Below are positions 9,767 through 18,764 of a DNA stretch of 64,000 bases, one piece after another. This DNA comes from Acinetobacter guerrae (GTDB lineage Bacteria; Pseudomonadota; Gammaproteobacteria; Pseudomonadales; Moraxellaceae), in NCBI RefSeq assembly GCF_009372255.1, contig NZ_LXGN01000056.1:186001-250000 (forward strand). The letters run 5' to 3'. The position numbers and the translations under genes are program-made. The notes beneath the pieces were generated by a model. That model was given only the letters and a program-made list of their open reading frames with translations. It was not told the origin of the DNA and ran no database searches. Each line of letters starts with the position of its first letter. Position 1 is the first letter of the stretch.

Positions 9767-11299
9767 ATGCCTGATGCAGTAAAAATGCAACGAGTCATGG
9801 CGATGACCATCGCTGCTTTTGGCGCGATAGTGAGTAGTACTTTCCCTTTGTCTATTATTTTTGCGCAGCAAGATATTGCGGGAGCGTTTGCAGTCACATC
9901 GCAAGAAGTGGGTTGGGTCGTCACGCTATATAATGTTGGACAAATATTAGGATTACCCATTGCCTTTTTATTGTCAGGTGCTGTTGGTCGCCGCCGTGCC
10001 ATGATGATTGCAGGAATGGGTTTCATTTTGAGTTCGTTACTCATTGTGACTATCCATAATTTTCAAGTGATGTTGTTTTTACGGGTCATGCATGGTTTTT
10101 TTGCAGGCATGCTGCCAATCTTGATGTTTATTATCCTGTTTTCTACCCACCCCGCAGGTTTAATTCGGACTCGTGGTTTAACCTATTTTGCTTTAGCTAC
10201 TGCGATTGGAATTGGGGTTTCGGCGTGGTTAGGCAGTCTTTTTCTATATAGTGAAAATTGGCATTTGCTGTTTATTATTCCTGCTTTGGGAATTGTGGCT
10301 TATGTTATTTTGGCCAATTTTTTATTTAAGGAAGATCCTATCCGTCTGGAAGCGTTTAAGCTGTTTGACTGGGTGGGTTATTTACTGATCTCTGTGGGGC
10401 TAAGCTTAATTGTGATGGCTTTGTCAGAGGGGGAGCGACATTTCTGGTTTGAAGCATGGTGGATCACGGCTAGTTTTCTGGCAGGATTTCTGTTTATGGG
10501 CTTTGCCATTGTACATTTTATGAGGTATGACGCTGCGTTATTTAAGCTTACCCTGTTTTATAAACCATTTAGCTATGCACTTATTTTTCAGGTGATTTTT
10601 CGCTTTGGTTCATTGTTTATTATCTGGGTGATTCCGCAGTTTCTGATTCAGCTTTCAGGCTTTCGGATTGAACAGATTGCCGAAGTGTTGTGGCCTTTTT
10701 CTGTTGGGACACTGATTGGCGTCATGACGGCATATTATCTGAGTCCACGTCTTGACCAGAGAATGATTATGTCGCTCGCATTATGTATTTTGGCGTTTAG
10801 TTCACTGTATTGTAGTTTTTCCACCTCGCAGTGGGCAATTCACGATTTTCTATGGCCTATTTTTGTTGCGGGTCTGGGACAAGGATTATTTTCACTGGCC
10901 ACCTTACATCTGGTGTTGTATGACATTATTCCTACTGAAGGCCCAACTTGCGGTATTGGTTTTAACTATGCACGTGTGATTGGACTGGTTGGCGGAATTG
11001 GTGTACTGAATCATTTTATTAATGAACGTGAAAAGCTACATTCTGCCATGATGGGAGAGGCGGTACATTTACAAAATGAGCAGACATTGTCGATGTTAGA
11101 AACGATTCGTCAGAGTTTAGGTGCTGTTTTTACAGATCCATCCAGCTTAAATGCAGCTAGCTATGCACAGTTGAATCAGCATATACGGATTCAGGCATTT
11201 GCCCTGTCCTATAATGATGCTTTTTTACTGGTGTTTTTCATCTTATTCATCGCATCTGCTTGTGTATGGGTGTTCCCATACAGTAAAGCCGTGCACTAA
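9767..11299 (+). CDS. EmrB/DHA2-family MFS efflux transporter
   Basis: A 510-residue inner-membrane transporter with about 14 hydrophobic segments, the number typical of the DHA2 group. The N-terminal half has SQEVGWVVTLYNVGQILGLP and the following GAVGRRRAMM loop; a long loop between the last two helices (about residues 410-470) is also typical. With the membrane-fusion protein coded 18 bp downstream it would form a proton-driven tripartite pump with an outer-membrane channel coded elsewhere. Substrates are unknown. A strong AAGGAAAG ribosome binding site precedes the ATG at 9767. A convergent LysR gene lies after the pair. Confidence 0.88.
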   Translation: MPDAVKMQRVMAMTIAAFGAIVSSTFPLSIIFAQQDIAGAFAVTSQEVGWVVTLYNVGQILGLPIAFLLSGAVGRRRAMMIAGMGFILSSLLIVTIHNFQVMLFLRVMHGFFAGMLPILMFIILFSTHPAGLIRTRGLTYFALATAIGIGVSAWLGSLFLYSENWHLLFIIPALGIVAYVILANFLFKEDPIRLEAFKLFDWVGYLLISVGLSLIVMALSEGERHFWFEAWWITASFLAGFLFMGFAIVHFMRYDAALFKLTLFYKPFSYALIFQVIFRFGSLFIIWVIPQFLIQLSGFRIEQIAEVLWPFSVGTLIGVMTAYYLSPRLDQRMIMSLALCILAFSSLYCSFSTSQWAIHDFLWPIFVAGLGQGLFSLATLHLVLYDIIPTEGPTCGIGFNYARVIGLVGGIGVLNHFINEREKLHSAMMGEAVHLQNEQTLSMLETIRQSLGAVFTDPSSLNAASYAQLNQHIRIQAFALSYNDAFLLVFFILFIASACVWVFPYSKAVH

Positions 11300-11317
11300 T
11301 TTTGCTGAGATAAATTC

Positions 11318-12403
11318 ATGACCACAGAAACTATTCAATCTAAAAGACCGTTTCGTCCATGGCTGCGTGTTGTGATTGCTTTAGTGGTCATGTTTGCGCT
11401 ATTTGCTGCGGTTTATTATGTTTATTTTTATTGGAGTGTCAGTAAAAATTCGCAGTCCTCTGACAATGCTTATGTCAAAGGAGATCTGACTTATATTGCC
11501 AATAAAGTCAGTGGTTATGTAACCAAAGTCAATGTTTCGGATAATCAACATGTGCAGGCAGGTCAAGTCTTGGCAGAAATTGATGCAACGGATTATCAGT
11601 CTGCGGTAGATCAGGCACAAGCCAAAATATTGGAAATTGAAGCCAGTCAACATGAGCTTGAAGAAAAAATTAAACTGGCTCAAGATCAGGTTGAAATTTC
11701 CCGAGCAGAAATCGCGGTGTCCAAAGCAGCACAGCTTCGTGCTGATAATCATCTAAAACGAACTAAAGAGCTCGCGGCCATAGGGGGTATGAGTAAAAGT
11801 GAATATGACAAAGCTGTTGAAGATACGGTTAGTGAAGCCACCAGTGTTAATGTATCTAACATTAAAATTAAAGAAGCACAGCAAAATATTGAGGTATTGA
11901 AAGCCCAAAGTGTATCGTTAAAAGCTTCTTTGGTTGCTGCTAAAGCGAATCTTGCTCAAACTCAAAATAATTTATCTGCAACCAAACTGGTTGCTCCGCG
12001 TGAAGGTACAGTCGTATCGCGTAAAGTGCGTGAAGGTGAATTTGTGAGTGTAGGAAAAAATTTAATTGTAGTGGCACCTGCTACGCAACTTTGGATTGAA
12101 GCGAACTTAAAGGAGACCCAATTATCAAAGTTGACTGCAGGCGATCGGGTCGAATTTAGTCTGGATGCAATACCACACCAAACGTTCTGCGGAAAGATTG
12201 ATAGCATTTCACGTAGTAGTGGCGCAGAGCTAGCGTTATTACCTGCGGATAATGCGACAGGAAATTTTACTAAAATTGTACGCCGTTTTCCTGTAAAAAT
12301 AAGTTTTGACCCACAGCAAAAGGGTCTGGAAAAAATTGCGATTGGGATGTCGGCGATTGTTAATCTGGAAGCTTATACAGCCAATAAAACTTGCCCATCT
12401 TGA
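11318..12403 (+). CDS. EmrA/HlyD-family membrane-fusion protein
   Basis: Periplasmic adaptor of the efflux pump coded just upstream. It is 361 residues: a cytoplasmic N-terminal stretch, one membrane anchor (about residues 15-38), a first lipoyl half with SDNAYVKGDLTYIANKVSGYV, a long helical hairpin (about 95-215) rich in Ala, Gln and Glu, the second lipoyl half (VAPREGTVVSRKVREGEFV) and a beta-barrel domain (WIEANLKETQLSKL). It is 18 bp after the transporter and shares its transcript. Confidence 0.9.
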   Translation: MTTETIQSKRPFRPWLRVVIALVVMFALFAAVYYVYFYWSVSKNSQSSDNAYVKGDLTYIANKVSGYVTKVNVSDNQHVQAGQVLAEIDATDYQSAVDQAQAKILEIEASQHELEEKIKLAQDQVEISRAEIAVSKAAQLRADNHLKRTKELAAIGGMSKSEYDKAVEDTVSEATSVNVSNIKIKEAQQNIEVLKAQSVSLKASLVAAKANLAQTQNNLSATKLVAPREGTVVSRKVREGEFVSVGKNLIVVAPATQLWIEANLKETQLSKLTAGDRVEFSLDAIPHQTFCGKIDSISRSSGAELALLPADNATGNFTKIVRRFPVKISFDPQQKGLEKIAIGMSAIVNLEAYTANKTCPS

Positions 12404-12427
12404 GTGGCTATACAATGTAATCTGAGA

Positions 12428-13354
12428 TCAGAGTAGGTAGTAGCCCTTTTGCATATTGGCAAGTGAGCGGATACCACCTACCAATGTCTCAATCAGCTTT
12501 TCAACCACCAGACGCTGACCTTTGCGCGATGCATAGACCAATTGTACAATTCCCTGATTAGATTGCCATTCTGGTAAAATATGCACCAGTGTGCCGCGTT
12601 CAATATCTTTTTCGACAGTTAAATAAGGTAAGTCAGCAATACCTAAGCCATCACAAACCGCATAATACACCCCAGCCATATCATTACTGCGAATTCGAGG
12701 ATGAAATGGGAAAATAACCTCTTCTCTGGTCGGAATATGACATAATTGCCAATGATATTCCTGTTTCTGAATACCAATACCAATACACGGAAAGTCATTT
12801 AATTGTTGGTAATTTTCAATAGCTTGACCTTTTAGGACAGTTGGTGCTGCCACCAGACAATGTGATGTACGAATGACATCACGTACAATCAGGCTCGAAT
12901 CCTGAACAGGTTCAAAACTGGTACGAATGGCGATATCAATATCATCATGGAGGACATCGACATGGCGACTGGTCAATTCCAGTTCAATTTCAACTTGAGG
13001 ATAGGCTTTTAAAAAATTCTTGAGTAATTGACGAATCTGGAACTGCATCATTAATGTAGGACAGCTTATTTTGACTAAACCCTGTGGTTCAGTACGCTGT
13101 TGTAATAAGACACTTTTGGCACATTCAACCTGTGCGATAATTTTACAACATTCTTCATAAAATTCCTGACCAAGTGTCGTTACTTTAAAATGGCGAGTAG
13201 TTCGTTGAATAAGATTCACTTTGAATTTATCTTCAAGCTCTAAAATACGACGGCTAAGCTTTGACTTGGTAATATTTTCAGCTTCGCTGGCAGCACTGAA
13301 TCCGCCATGTTTGACGACCAGATAAAAATAATAATAATCATCAAATGAATGCAT
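12428..13354 (-). CDS. LysR-family transcriptional regulator
   Basis: A 308-residue DNA-binding protein with an N-terminal winged helix-turn-helix (FSAASEAENITKSKLSRRILELEDKF, residues about 17-43) and a C-terminal effector-binding domain starting near residue 90 (VKISCPTLMMQFQIRQLL). It ends 24 bp from the end of the efflux adaptor gene on the other strand and lies downstream of the ycaC-like gene in the same direction. It could regulate either; because LysR genes usually act on an adjacent unit, the efflux pair is a reasonable candidate target. No inducer can be predicted. Confidence 0.9.
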   Translation of the reverse strand: MHSFDDYYYFYLVVKHGGFSAASEAENITKSKLSRRILELEDKFKVNLIQRTTRHFKVTTLGQEFYEECCKIIAQVECAKSVLLQQRTEPQGLVKISCPTLMMQFQIRQLLKNFLKAYPQVEIELELTSRHVDVLHDDIDIAIRTSFEPVQDSSLIVRDVIRTSHCLVAAPTVLKGQAIENYQQLNDFPCIGIGIQKQEYHWQLCHIPTREEVIFPFHPRIRSNDMAGVYYAVCDGLGIADLPYLTVEKDIERGTLVHILPEWQSNQGIVQLVYASRKGQRLVVEKLIETLVGGIRSLANMQKGYYLL

Positions 13355-13409
13355 ATTTCAGACCTGATTAAAGCAGTAATATCATTTTTATTAAATATGA
13401 AAATGAAAT

Positions 13410-13440
13410 AAGAGTGATTGGCTCACTCTTATTTTTATCA
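13410..13440. terminator. Terminator hairpin between ycaC-like and LysR genes
   Basis: A perfect 8-bp stem (AAGAGTGA / TCACTCTT) with loop TTGGC is followed by ATTTTTAT on the plus side and ATTTCATTTT on the minus side; it would end the minus-strand ycaC-like transcript. Confidence 0.7.
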
Positions 13441-13458
13441 TGATATTTGAGTCGAGAT

Positions 13459-14088
13459 TTATTTATTGTCCTGATGAGCAAGTGCAAAACTGGTCATCAA
13501 ATTACGATAGTCCGGAATATGATTCGAGAATAATTGTCCCAAACCTTCAATATCATTACGCCAGTCGCGATGTAATTCACCTGCTGCACCAAACCATGTC
13601 ATTAATTGCGCGCCTGACTGTGACATACGATCCCATGCCGCATCGCGTGTTAATGCATTAAAAGTTCCAGAGGCATCGGTAATCACAAACACTTCAAAGC
13701 CCTCTGCCAAAGCAGCGAGTGTTGGAAAAGCAACACACACTTCAGTGACTACACCAGCAATAATCAATTGCTTTTTACCAGTGGCTTTCACTGCTTTCAC
13801 AAAATCTTCATTGTCCCATGCATTGATTTGTCCTGGGCGGGCAATATACGGTGCATCAGGGAAGATTTCTTTTAGTTCTGGAACTAAAGGTCCATTTGGC
13901 CCATCTTCAAAACTAGTTGTTAAAATAGTGGGTAAATTAAAGTATTTTGCAATGTCAGCGACAGCTAACACATTATTTTTAAATTTATCTGGATCAATAT
14001 CCCGAACCAAAGAAAGTAAACCTGTCTGATGATCAACCAATAACACGGCAGCATCATTTTTATCTAAACGTACGTAAGGTTTGCTCAT
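13459..14088 (-). CDS. ycaC: YcaC-like isochorismatase-family hydrolase
   Basis: A 209-residue cytoplasmic cysteine hydrolase. The catalytic Asp is in LLVDHQTGL (near residue 19), the Lys in KATGKKQLIIAG (near 104) and the nucleophile Cys in VVTEVCVAFPTL (near 118), the triad order of the isochorismatase/cysteine hydrolase fold. Overall it follows E. coli YcaC, an octameric enzyme of unknown substrate. The start ATG at 14088 is preceded by GGAGATAAATC. It is the only gene on its transcript, closed by the hairpin at 13410-13440. Confidence 0.85.
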   Translation of the reverse strand: MSKPYVRLDKNDAAVLLVDHQTGLLSLVRDIDPDKFKNNVLAVADIAKYFNLPTILTTSFEDGPNGPLVPELKEIFPDAPYIARPGQINAWDNEDFVKAVKATGKKQLIIAGVVTEVCVAFPTLAALAEGFEVFVITDASGTFNALTRDAAWDRMSQSGAQLMTWFGAAGELHRDWRNDIEGLGQLFSNHIPDYRNLMTSFALAHQDNK

Positions 14089-14365
14089 GATTTATCTCCT
14101 CTCTTGAGCTTTTGCCAGCTTTAAAAATTGGGCTAGACAAGTTTTCCATGTTAGATGAGCGATGATGAGCATTTAAGAAATTTTATTGGGATAAACAATC
14201 ATAAAAATAGGATATTTATATTTTAAACAACTGGAATATTTTAAAAATAGAGCGTTCATTTAAATTATTGTCTTATATATAGGACACTCAGTTTTATGTT
14301 ACGGGTATTACTTCAGTTCAGTTGGGCGTAAAATTTGTACAAATGCTAACCCTACTTAATGAGTA

Positions 14366-15256
14366 ATGGCAATGAAGAATATTCAAGGTATTTATCAAAA
14401 TAAACATATGCACTGGGTCGGTGATGGTTTCCCTGTCAATAATCTGTTTTCTTATGATCGTTTTGGACAAGCTATCAGTCCGTTTTTGCTATTGGACTAT
14501 GCTGCGCCTTATGAGTTTAAACCAACCCATTCTCAACGTGGCGTAGGTTCGCATCCACACCGTGGTTTTGAGACGGTGACCATTGCCTATAAAGGTGAAG
14601 TCACACATAAAGACTCGGCAGGTGGAGGTGGTACGATTAAAACAGGCGATGTGCAATGGATGACCGCAGGTGGAGGAATTCTGCATGAAGAATTCCATTC
14701 TCCAGAGTTTGCAGAGCACGGCGGTTTGTTTGAAATGGCGCAGTTGTGGGTCAACTTACCTGCACATTCAAAAATGACTCCTGCTAAATATCAGGCCATA
14801 GAGTCAGATCAAATTCCATTGATCAAATTGGATGATACGGGCAGCTATATCCGCGTGGTTGCTGGTGAATATCAGACAGCACAAGGCGCAGCCACAACAT
14901 TTAGTCCAGTCAATGTTTGGGATGGTTACTTGACTGCGGGTCAAACCCAGAAGTTTAGTGTTCCTGCTGGACATAATTCATTGCTAGTGGTCATGGCTGG
15001 TGAGGTGAAGGTAAATGGCACTCACGAAGTGGGTGAACGTTCAGTTGTGATTTTTGATCAAGCAGATGTCGATTTTGAATTGAGTGCAAACAGCGATGCC
15101 AAATTTTTGATATTGACTGGAGAGCCTTTAAATGAACCGATTGAAGGTTATGGTCCATTTGTAATGAACAGCAAAAAAGAAATTGTTGAAGCGATTCATG
15201 ATTTCAATAATGGAAAATTTGGTCAAATTGGTTCTGAATCTCAACTCAACCACTAA
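14366..15256 (+). CDS. Pirin-family bicupin protein
   Basis: A 296-residue cytoplasmic two-domain cupin. The N-terminal cupin has the metal-binding set HPHRGFETV (two His) and GGGILHEEFHS (His and Glu), as in human pirin and bacterial YhhW, some of which are quercetinases. The N terminus (GDGFPVNNLFSY) and the C-terminal cupin (GEPLNEPIEGYGPFVMN) are also typical. Physiological role is unknown; redox sensing or quercetin oxidation are family-level possibilities. Start at 14366 or at ATG 14372. The 277 bp upstream are AT-rich with no element recognised. Confidence 0.88.
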   Translation: MAMKNIQGIYQNKHMHWVGDGFPVNNLFSYDRFGQAISPFLLLDYAAPYEFKPTHSQRGVGSHPHRGFETVTIAYKGEVTHKDSAGGGGTIKTGDVQWMTAGGGILHEEFHSPEFAEHGGLFEMAQLWVNLPAHSKMTPAKYQAIESDQIPLIKLDDTGSYIRVVAGEYQTAQGAATTFSPVNVWDGYLTAGQTQKFSVPAGHNSLLVVMAGEVKVNGTHEVGERSVVIFDQADVDFELSANSDAKFLILTGEPLNEPIEGYGPFVMNSKKEIVEAIHDFNNGKFGQIGSESQLNH

Positions 15257-15280
15257 CTTGCCGTATATTTTCTAATAAGA

Positions 15281-15314
15281 AAGCCCTTTATCAAATACGA
15301 TAAAGGGCTTTTTC
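15281..15314 (+). terminator. Terminator of the pirin gene
   Basis: A 12-bp stem (AAGCCCTTTATC / GATAAAGGGCTT) is followed by TTTTCG on the plus strand; a near-perfect intrinsic terminator. Confidence 0.9.
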
Positions 15315-15427
15315 GCTGTAATTTCATTATTATCATTTTTAGACGTTAATGAAAATATTTTTTGTGATTTATTTGGCATTTTTGTGACTCTATCTTATCG
15401 CAAATAAAAATCATTGTAAAATTTTAG

Positions 15428-15443
15428 TTAACCATTTGGTTAA
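15428..15443. promoter_or_regulatory. Palindromic operator candidate
   Basis: The 411-bp gap 15257-15667 is very AT-rich. Besides the pirin terminator it holds one clear element, the inverted repeat TTAACCA-TT-TGGTTAA with perfect 7-bp arms, about 225 bp upstream of the FAD oxidoreductase gene. Its size suits a TetR-type or similar dimeric repressor; none is coded next to it. Confidence 0.45.
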
Positions 15444-15667
15444 TTTATCTTATTTTATTTACACAATTTTTTATTTAAAAATGTATTAAAACCGCAATAA
15501 TTTCAGTCATTTGTTCTAATTAAAAGTGTGATGCAAGTCGCATTATTGTTTGATTATTTTTTATACTATTTCTAAAGGATTTTAAGAAAAACTGGTAGAT
15601 TTTAATACGGCGTTTTTCATGATCATCAGTCATAATCAAAAAAATTCTCAACTGATGGATCATAATT

Positions 15668-16966
15668 TTGGATATCGCAATTATCGGTAGTGGAATGGCT
15701 GGTCTTGCTACCGCAAGAATTTTAAAAGATGCAGGACATACGGTTACGATATTTGAAGCCCTTTCAGGTCGAGGAATGGATAGCCATAGCATTCAGTTTG
15801 AAGGTGGCGTCATTGATGCCCCTCTGCGTGTTATGAATCCTTATTTATGGAAGAATACCCTCAGTCTGGCCACACATCTGGGCATGAAAATGTTTCCAGT
15901 TCGTACCTATATGGCATGTAGCTGGTTATTTGAAGATCGTACAGAAACATGGTTGACCACAACACGAAGCCGTATTGGAAATTTTCCAATTATTAATAAT
16001 AGAAAAGGGATTAAGCAATACGGTTGGCGTTTGGTCAAAGGTATGTTGCAGCTCAAAACTGCGATCAATCAGTTTTTTAAATCTAAAAACCAAGATATTA
16101 CTTTAGCTGAATTTATTAATCAGAACGATATAGAGGAAGTATTCTGGCATGGTGCAGTGATGCCTGTGCTATACACAATTTGTACCTGTAATCCTAAAAC
16201 GATTGGAGAATGGCCAGCAAAACCTTTATTGACATTTCTACGTCAATTGACCGATGGAGATGCTTTATTACGTATGCAGGGTGGAACGCCTGCTTTCGTC
16301 GATCGTTTGATTGATGGGATTGATATTCGTAGTGGATCAGCGATTACCGAAGTACAAGAACAAGCTGATAAAGTGCTGGTGGTTAATAATCAGGGGGAAC
16401 AAGGTTTATATGATCGAGTGATCGTGGCTACACCCACTTCCAAAGTTGAAGAATTTTTAAATCCAGAACAATTTGCAGATGATATCGCGATCTTACAACA
16501 GTTTCGTTTTGAAGATGGTGATCTTGTTATTCATACCGATACTTCGGTAATGCCGCCACGTCGTAAAGATTGGTCGGTACTTAGCTATATGATGGATCGA
16601 AAATTTACTCGTCAGCAATTTACAGTCTGGATGAATGCTGTAGAACCCACATTGGTTGGTAAAAATCCTGTGTTTCAAACATGGCGACCTGTCACAGAAA
16701 TTGATCCGAAGAAAATTATTTCGACGGTTAAACTGACACGTGCTGTAGTGGATTCAAAAACAGTAGCGTTAAACAAAGAATTGCAGCAACGCCATAAAAT
16801 GCCGAATCGTAAAGTGTTTTATTGTGGTTCATGGTCGTGTGATGGTTTACCAATTTTAGAATCTGCGGTAACTTCTGCCATGCATATTGCTGAAATTTTC
16901 AACGCACCATTACCCTTTGTTGGATTAAAGCCTGAGGTAGAAATCGCGCCTCAACTTGGTTATTAA
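15668..16966 (+). CDS. FAD-dependent amine-oxidase-like oxidoreductase
   Basis: A 432-residue flavoprotein. The N terminus has the dinucleotide-binding motif GSGMAGLATARIL and an acidic residue at the end of the second strand (FEA), and the C terminus has CGSWSCDGLPILESAVTSAM, the usual FAD-contact region of flavin amine oxidases and phytoene desaturase-like enzymes. Substrate unknown. The frame opens with TTG at 15668; an ATG at 15655 is in another frame. The methyltransferase gene begins 3 bp after the stop, so the two are one operon and probably act on the same substrate, perhaps a lipid; that is inference from position only. Confidence 0.8.
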   Translation: MDIAIIGSGMAGLATARILKDAGHTVTIFEALSGRGMDSHSIQFEGGVIDAPLRVMNPYLWKNTLSLATHLGMKMFPVRTYMACSWLFEDRTETWLTTTRSRIGNFPIINNRKGIKQYGWRLVKGMLQLKTAINQFFKSKNQDITLAEFINQNDIEEVFWHGAVMPVLYTICTCNPKTIGEWPAKPLLTFLRQLTDGDALLRMQGGTPAFVDRLIDGIDIRSGSAITEVQEQADKVLVVNNQGEQGLYDRVIVATPTSKVEEFLNPEQFADDIAILQQFRFEDGDLVIHTDTSVMPPRRKDWSVLSYMMDRKFTRQQFTVWMNAVEPTLVGKNPVFQTWRPVTEIDPKKIISTVKLTRAVVDSKTVALNKELQQRHKMPNRKVFYCGSWSCDGLPILESAVTSAMHIAEIFNAPLPFVGLKPEVEIAPQLGY

Positions 16967-16969
16967 CCG

Positions 16970-17788
16970 ATGAAATTATTCCATGTTTTGACAGCTAAAC
17001 TTCCTCATAAATACGCAATTAATGCAGCACGTTTGGGGGATACGCGGAGTCTGGCATGGAGTAATCTAGGATATTGGGAAAATACGACAGATTATAAAAC
17101 TGCATGTTGTCAATTGGCAGATCAATTAGCAAATGCAGTTCAGTTAACCGCAAAAGATCAGCTAATAGATGTGGGCTGTGGACAGGGAGCCAGTTTGCAG
17201 CACTGGATTGAAAATTATCATGTGCAACATATCAGTGCTGTAGATATACAAGCGAATCATATCCAGCAGATTCGGCAACAATTACCGCAGCTAGATCATA
17301 TCCAACAAGGTTCATTTTTAGATTTAAATCAGCTTTATTTACCAGAAGCTTTTGATGTCATCTTATGTATAGATGCCGCCTATCACAGCGATTTAAATTT
17401 ATTTTTAAATGCAGTAGAGCCTGTTCTACATGCACAGGGTCGTTTGGGTTTTCATTATTTGGTGCTATCGGAAAAATGGCAGCAACTTTCTGTATTACAA
17501 AAACAAAAATATTATTATCTTCTCAAGGCTGCTGACGTCGATCTCAATCATCTTGGCTCGCTGCAAATGACTCGACACCAACTTGAACAGCATGGGTTTA
17601 CCAAGATTGAAAGTATAGATCTAACCGAATTGGTATTTGGTGGTTTTGCCAGATTTATTGCTTCAAGTGACAATCATAAAATGGCAGATTTAGCGCAATT
17701 AAAAATACAAGCGACAGCAAAATTGTGCAATTACTTAAATCAAGAAGGGATCATTCGTTATATGCAAATCAGTGCAGTGAAAAATTAA
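16970..17788 (+). CDS. Class I SAM-dependent methyltransferase
   Basis: A 272-residue enzyme with motif I LIDVGCGQGASLQHWI (about residues 64-79), the acidic residue of motif II (VDIQANHI) and motif IV FDVILCIDAAYH. The C-terminal part carries extra helices, as in small-molecule or lipid methyltransferases of the cyclopropane synthase/sarcosine methyltransferase type; which substrate is used cannot be read. It starts 3 bp downstream of the flavoprotein stop and must be translated from the same message. It ends shortly before tRNA-Thr, which is on the opposite strand. Confidence 0.85.
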   Translation: MKLFHVLTAKLPHKYAINAARLGDTRSLAWSNLGYWENTTDYKTACCQLADQLANAVQLTAKDQLIDVGCGQGASLQHWIENYHVQHISAVDIQANHIQQIRQQLPQLDHIQQGSFLDLNQLYLPEAFDVILCIDAAYHSDLNLFLNAVEPVLHAQGRLGFHYLVLSEKWQQLSVLQKQKYYYLLKAADVDLNHLGSLQMTRHQLEQHGFTKIESIDLTELVFGGFARFIASSDNHKMADLAQLKIQATAKLCNYLNQEGIIRYMQISAVKN

Positions 17789-17816
17789 AAAAGAACATTT
17801 TATAATAATAAAAAAA

Positions 17817-17892
<76 letters not shown>

Positions 17893-18120
17893 AACGTGGC
17901 GTGAATTTTACCTAAGCCAACAAAAAAAACAAGTCTAAAAAGCGTATTTGTTGGAAGATTAAACAGTAAATAGATAAAAAAGCTTCGCAACTGGTTTCTC
18001 GAAAGAAATGTGTATTTATGAAACCATTCTCTGATCCAGATTGGATTTGAGTTTGTTGATGCGTTAAAGTTTCAATATCTTCAATTATTTCTCTACCAAA
18101 ACTGGATGAGGCAACATCTT

Positions 18121-18651
18121 ATGGCATTACATGATTTATTGAGTAAATTTAATCTCCCGACATCTGAAGATCTCCAAACCAAAGATTATGTGTTTAATCA
18201 CACTATGATTCGGGTTAAAAACTTGCAAGATTCGATTCAATGGTATGCCAAAGTTTTAGGTTTTGTTCCTGTATATGAGCAGGTTTTTGATGAAGCTGCA
18301 TTTACTATTGTTTATCTGGTACGCCGTCACTTGAGCGAGATTCCTGAAAATGATATTGAGCGTAAACAATGGGTTTTGAGTCAAGCGGGCGTGTTGGAAC
18401 TGACACTGAATCATGGCACTGAAAATGACCCAGATTTTCACTATCATAATGGTAATAGTGAACCACGTGGTTTTGGACATTTGTGTGTATCGGTTCCTGA
18501 TGTTGTAAAAGAGTGCGAACGTTTTAAACAGCTTGGTGTAAATTTTCAGAAACGACTGAGTGATGGTCGTATGAACTATGTGGCATTCATTAAAGATCCA
18601 GATGATTACTGGATTGAAATTTTACAACCGACACCTTTACTGAGTGCCTAA
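18121..18651 (+). CDS. gloA: Lactoylglutathione lyase (glyoxalase I)
   Basis: Converts the methylglyoxal-glutathione hemithioacetal to S-lactoylglutathione in the cytoplasm. It is 176 residues. Family landmarks are FNHTMIRVKNLQDSIQWY (first metal-ligand His), LELTLNHGTE (Glu), GFGHLCVSVPDV (second His) and DDYWIEILQP (second Glu). I use the ATG at 18121 because TGAGG lies 9 nt upstream of it; the ATG at 18106 lacks such a site. A conserved N-terminal extension and the length fit the longer, eukaryote-like, zinc-type enzymes found in Acinetobacter and Pseudomonas. Confidence 0.93.
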   Translation: MALHDLLSKFNLPTSEDLQTKDYVFNHTMIRVKNLQDSIQWYAKVLGFVPVYEQVFDEAAFTIVYLVRRHLSEIPENDIERKQWVLSQAGVLELTLNHGTENDPDFHYHNGNSEPRGFGHLCVSVPDVVKECERFKQLGVNFQKRLSDGRMNYVAFIKDPDDYWIEILQPTPLLSA

Positions 18652-18654
18652 GTA

Positions 18655-18692
18655 AAAAGGGGGAGGTAAATTATTTTTGTCCTCCCTTTATG
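18655..18692 (+). terminator. Terminator of gloA
   Basis: A stem of about ten pairs (AAAGGGGGAGG / CCTCCCTTT with one unpaired G) surrounds an AT-rich loop and is followed by ATGACCC rather than a long T run, so termination strength is uncertain. Confidence 0.5.
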
Positions 18693-18764
18693 ACCCTAAT
18701 TGTATTGCTAATTTTATTTAAAATTCTGATAGATTTTCAATCTTGTTAAAAACGATATGTATTA

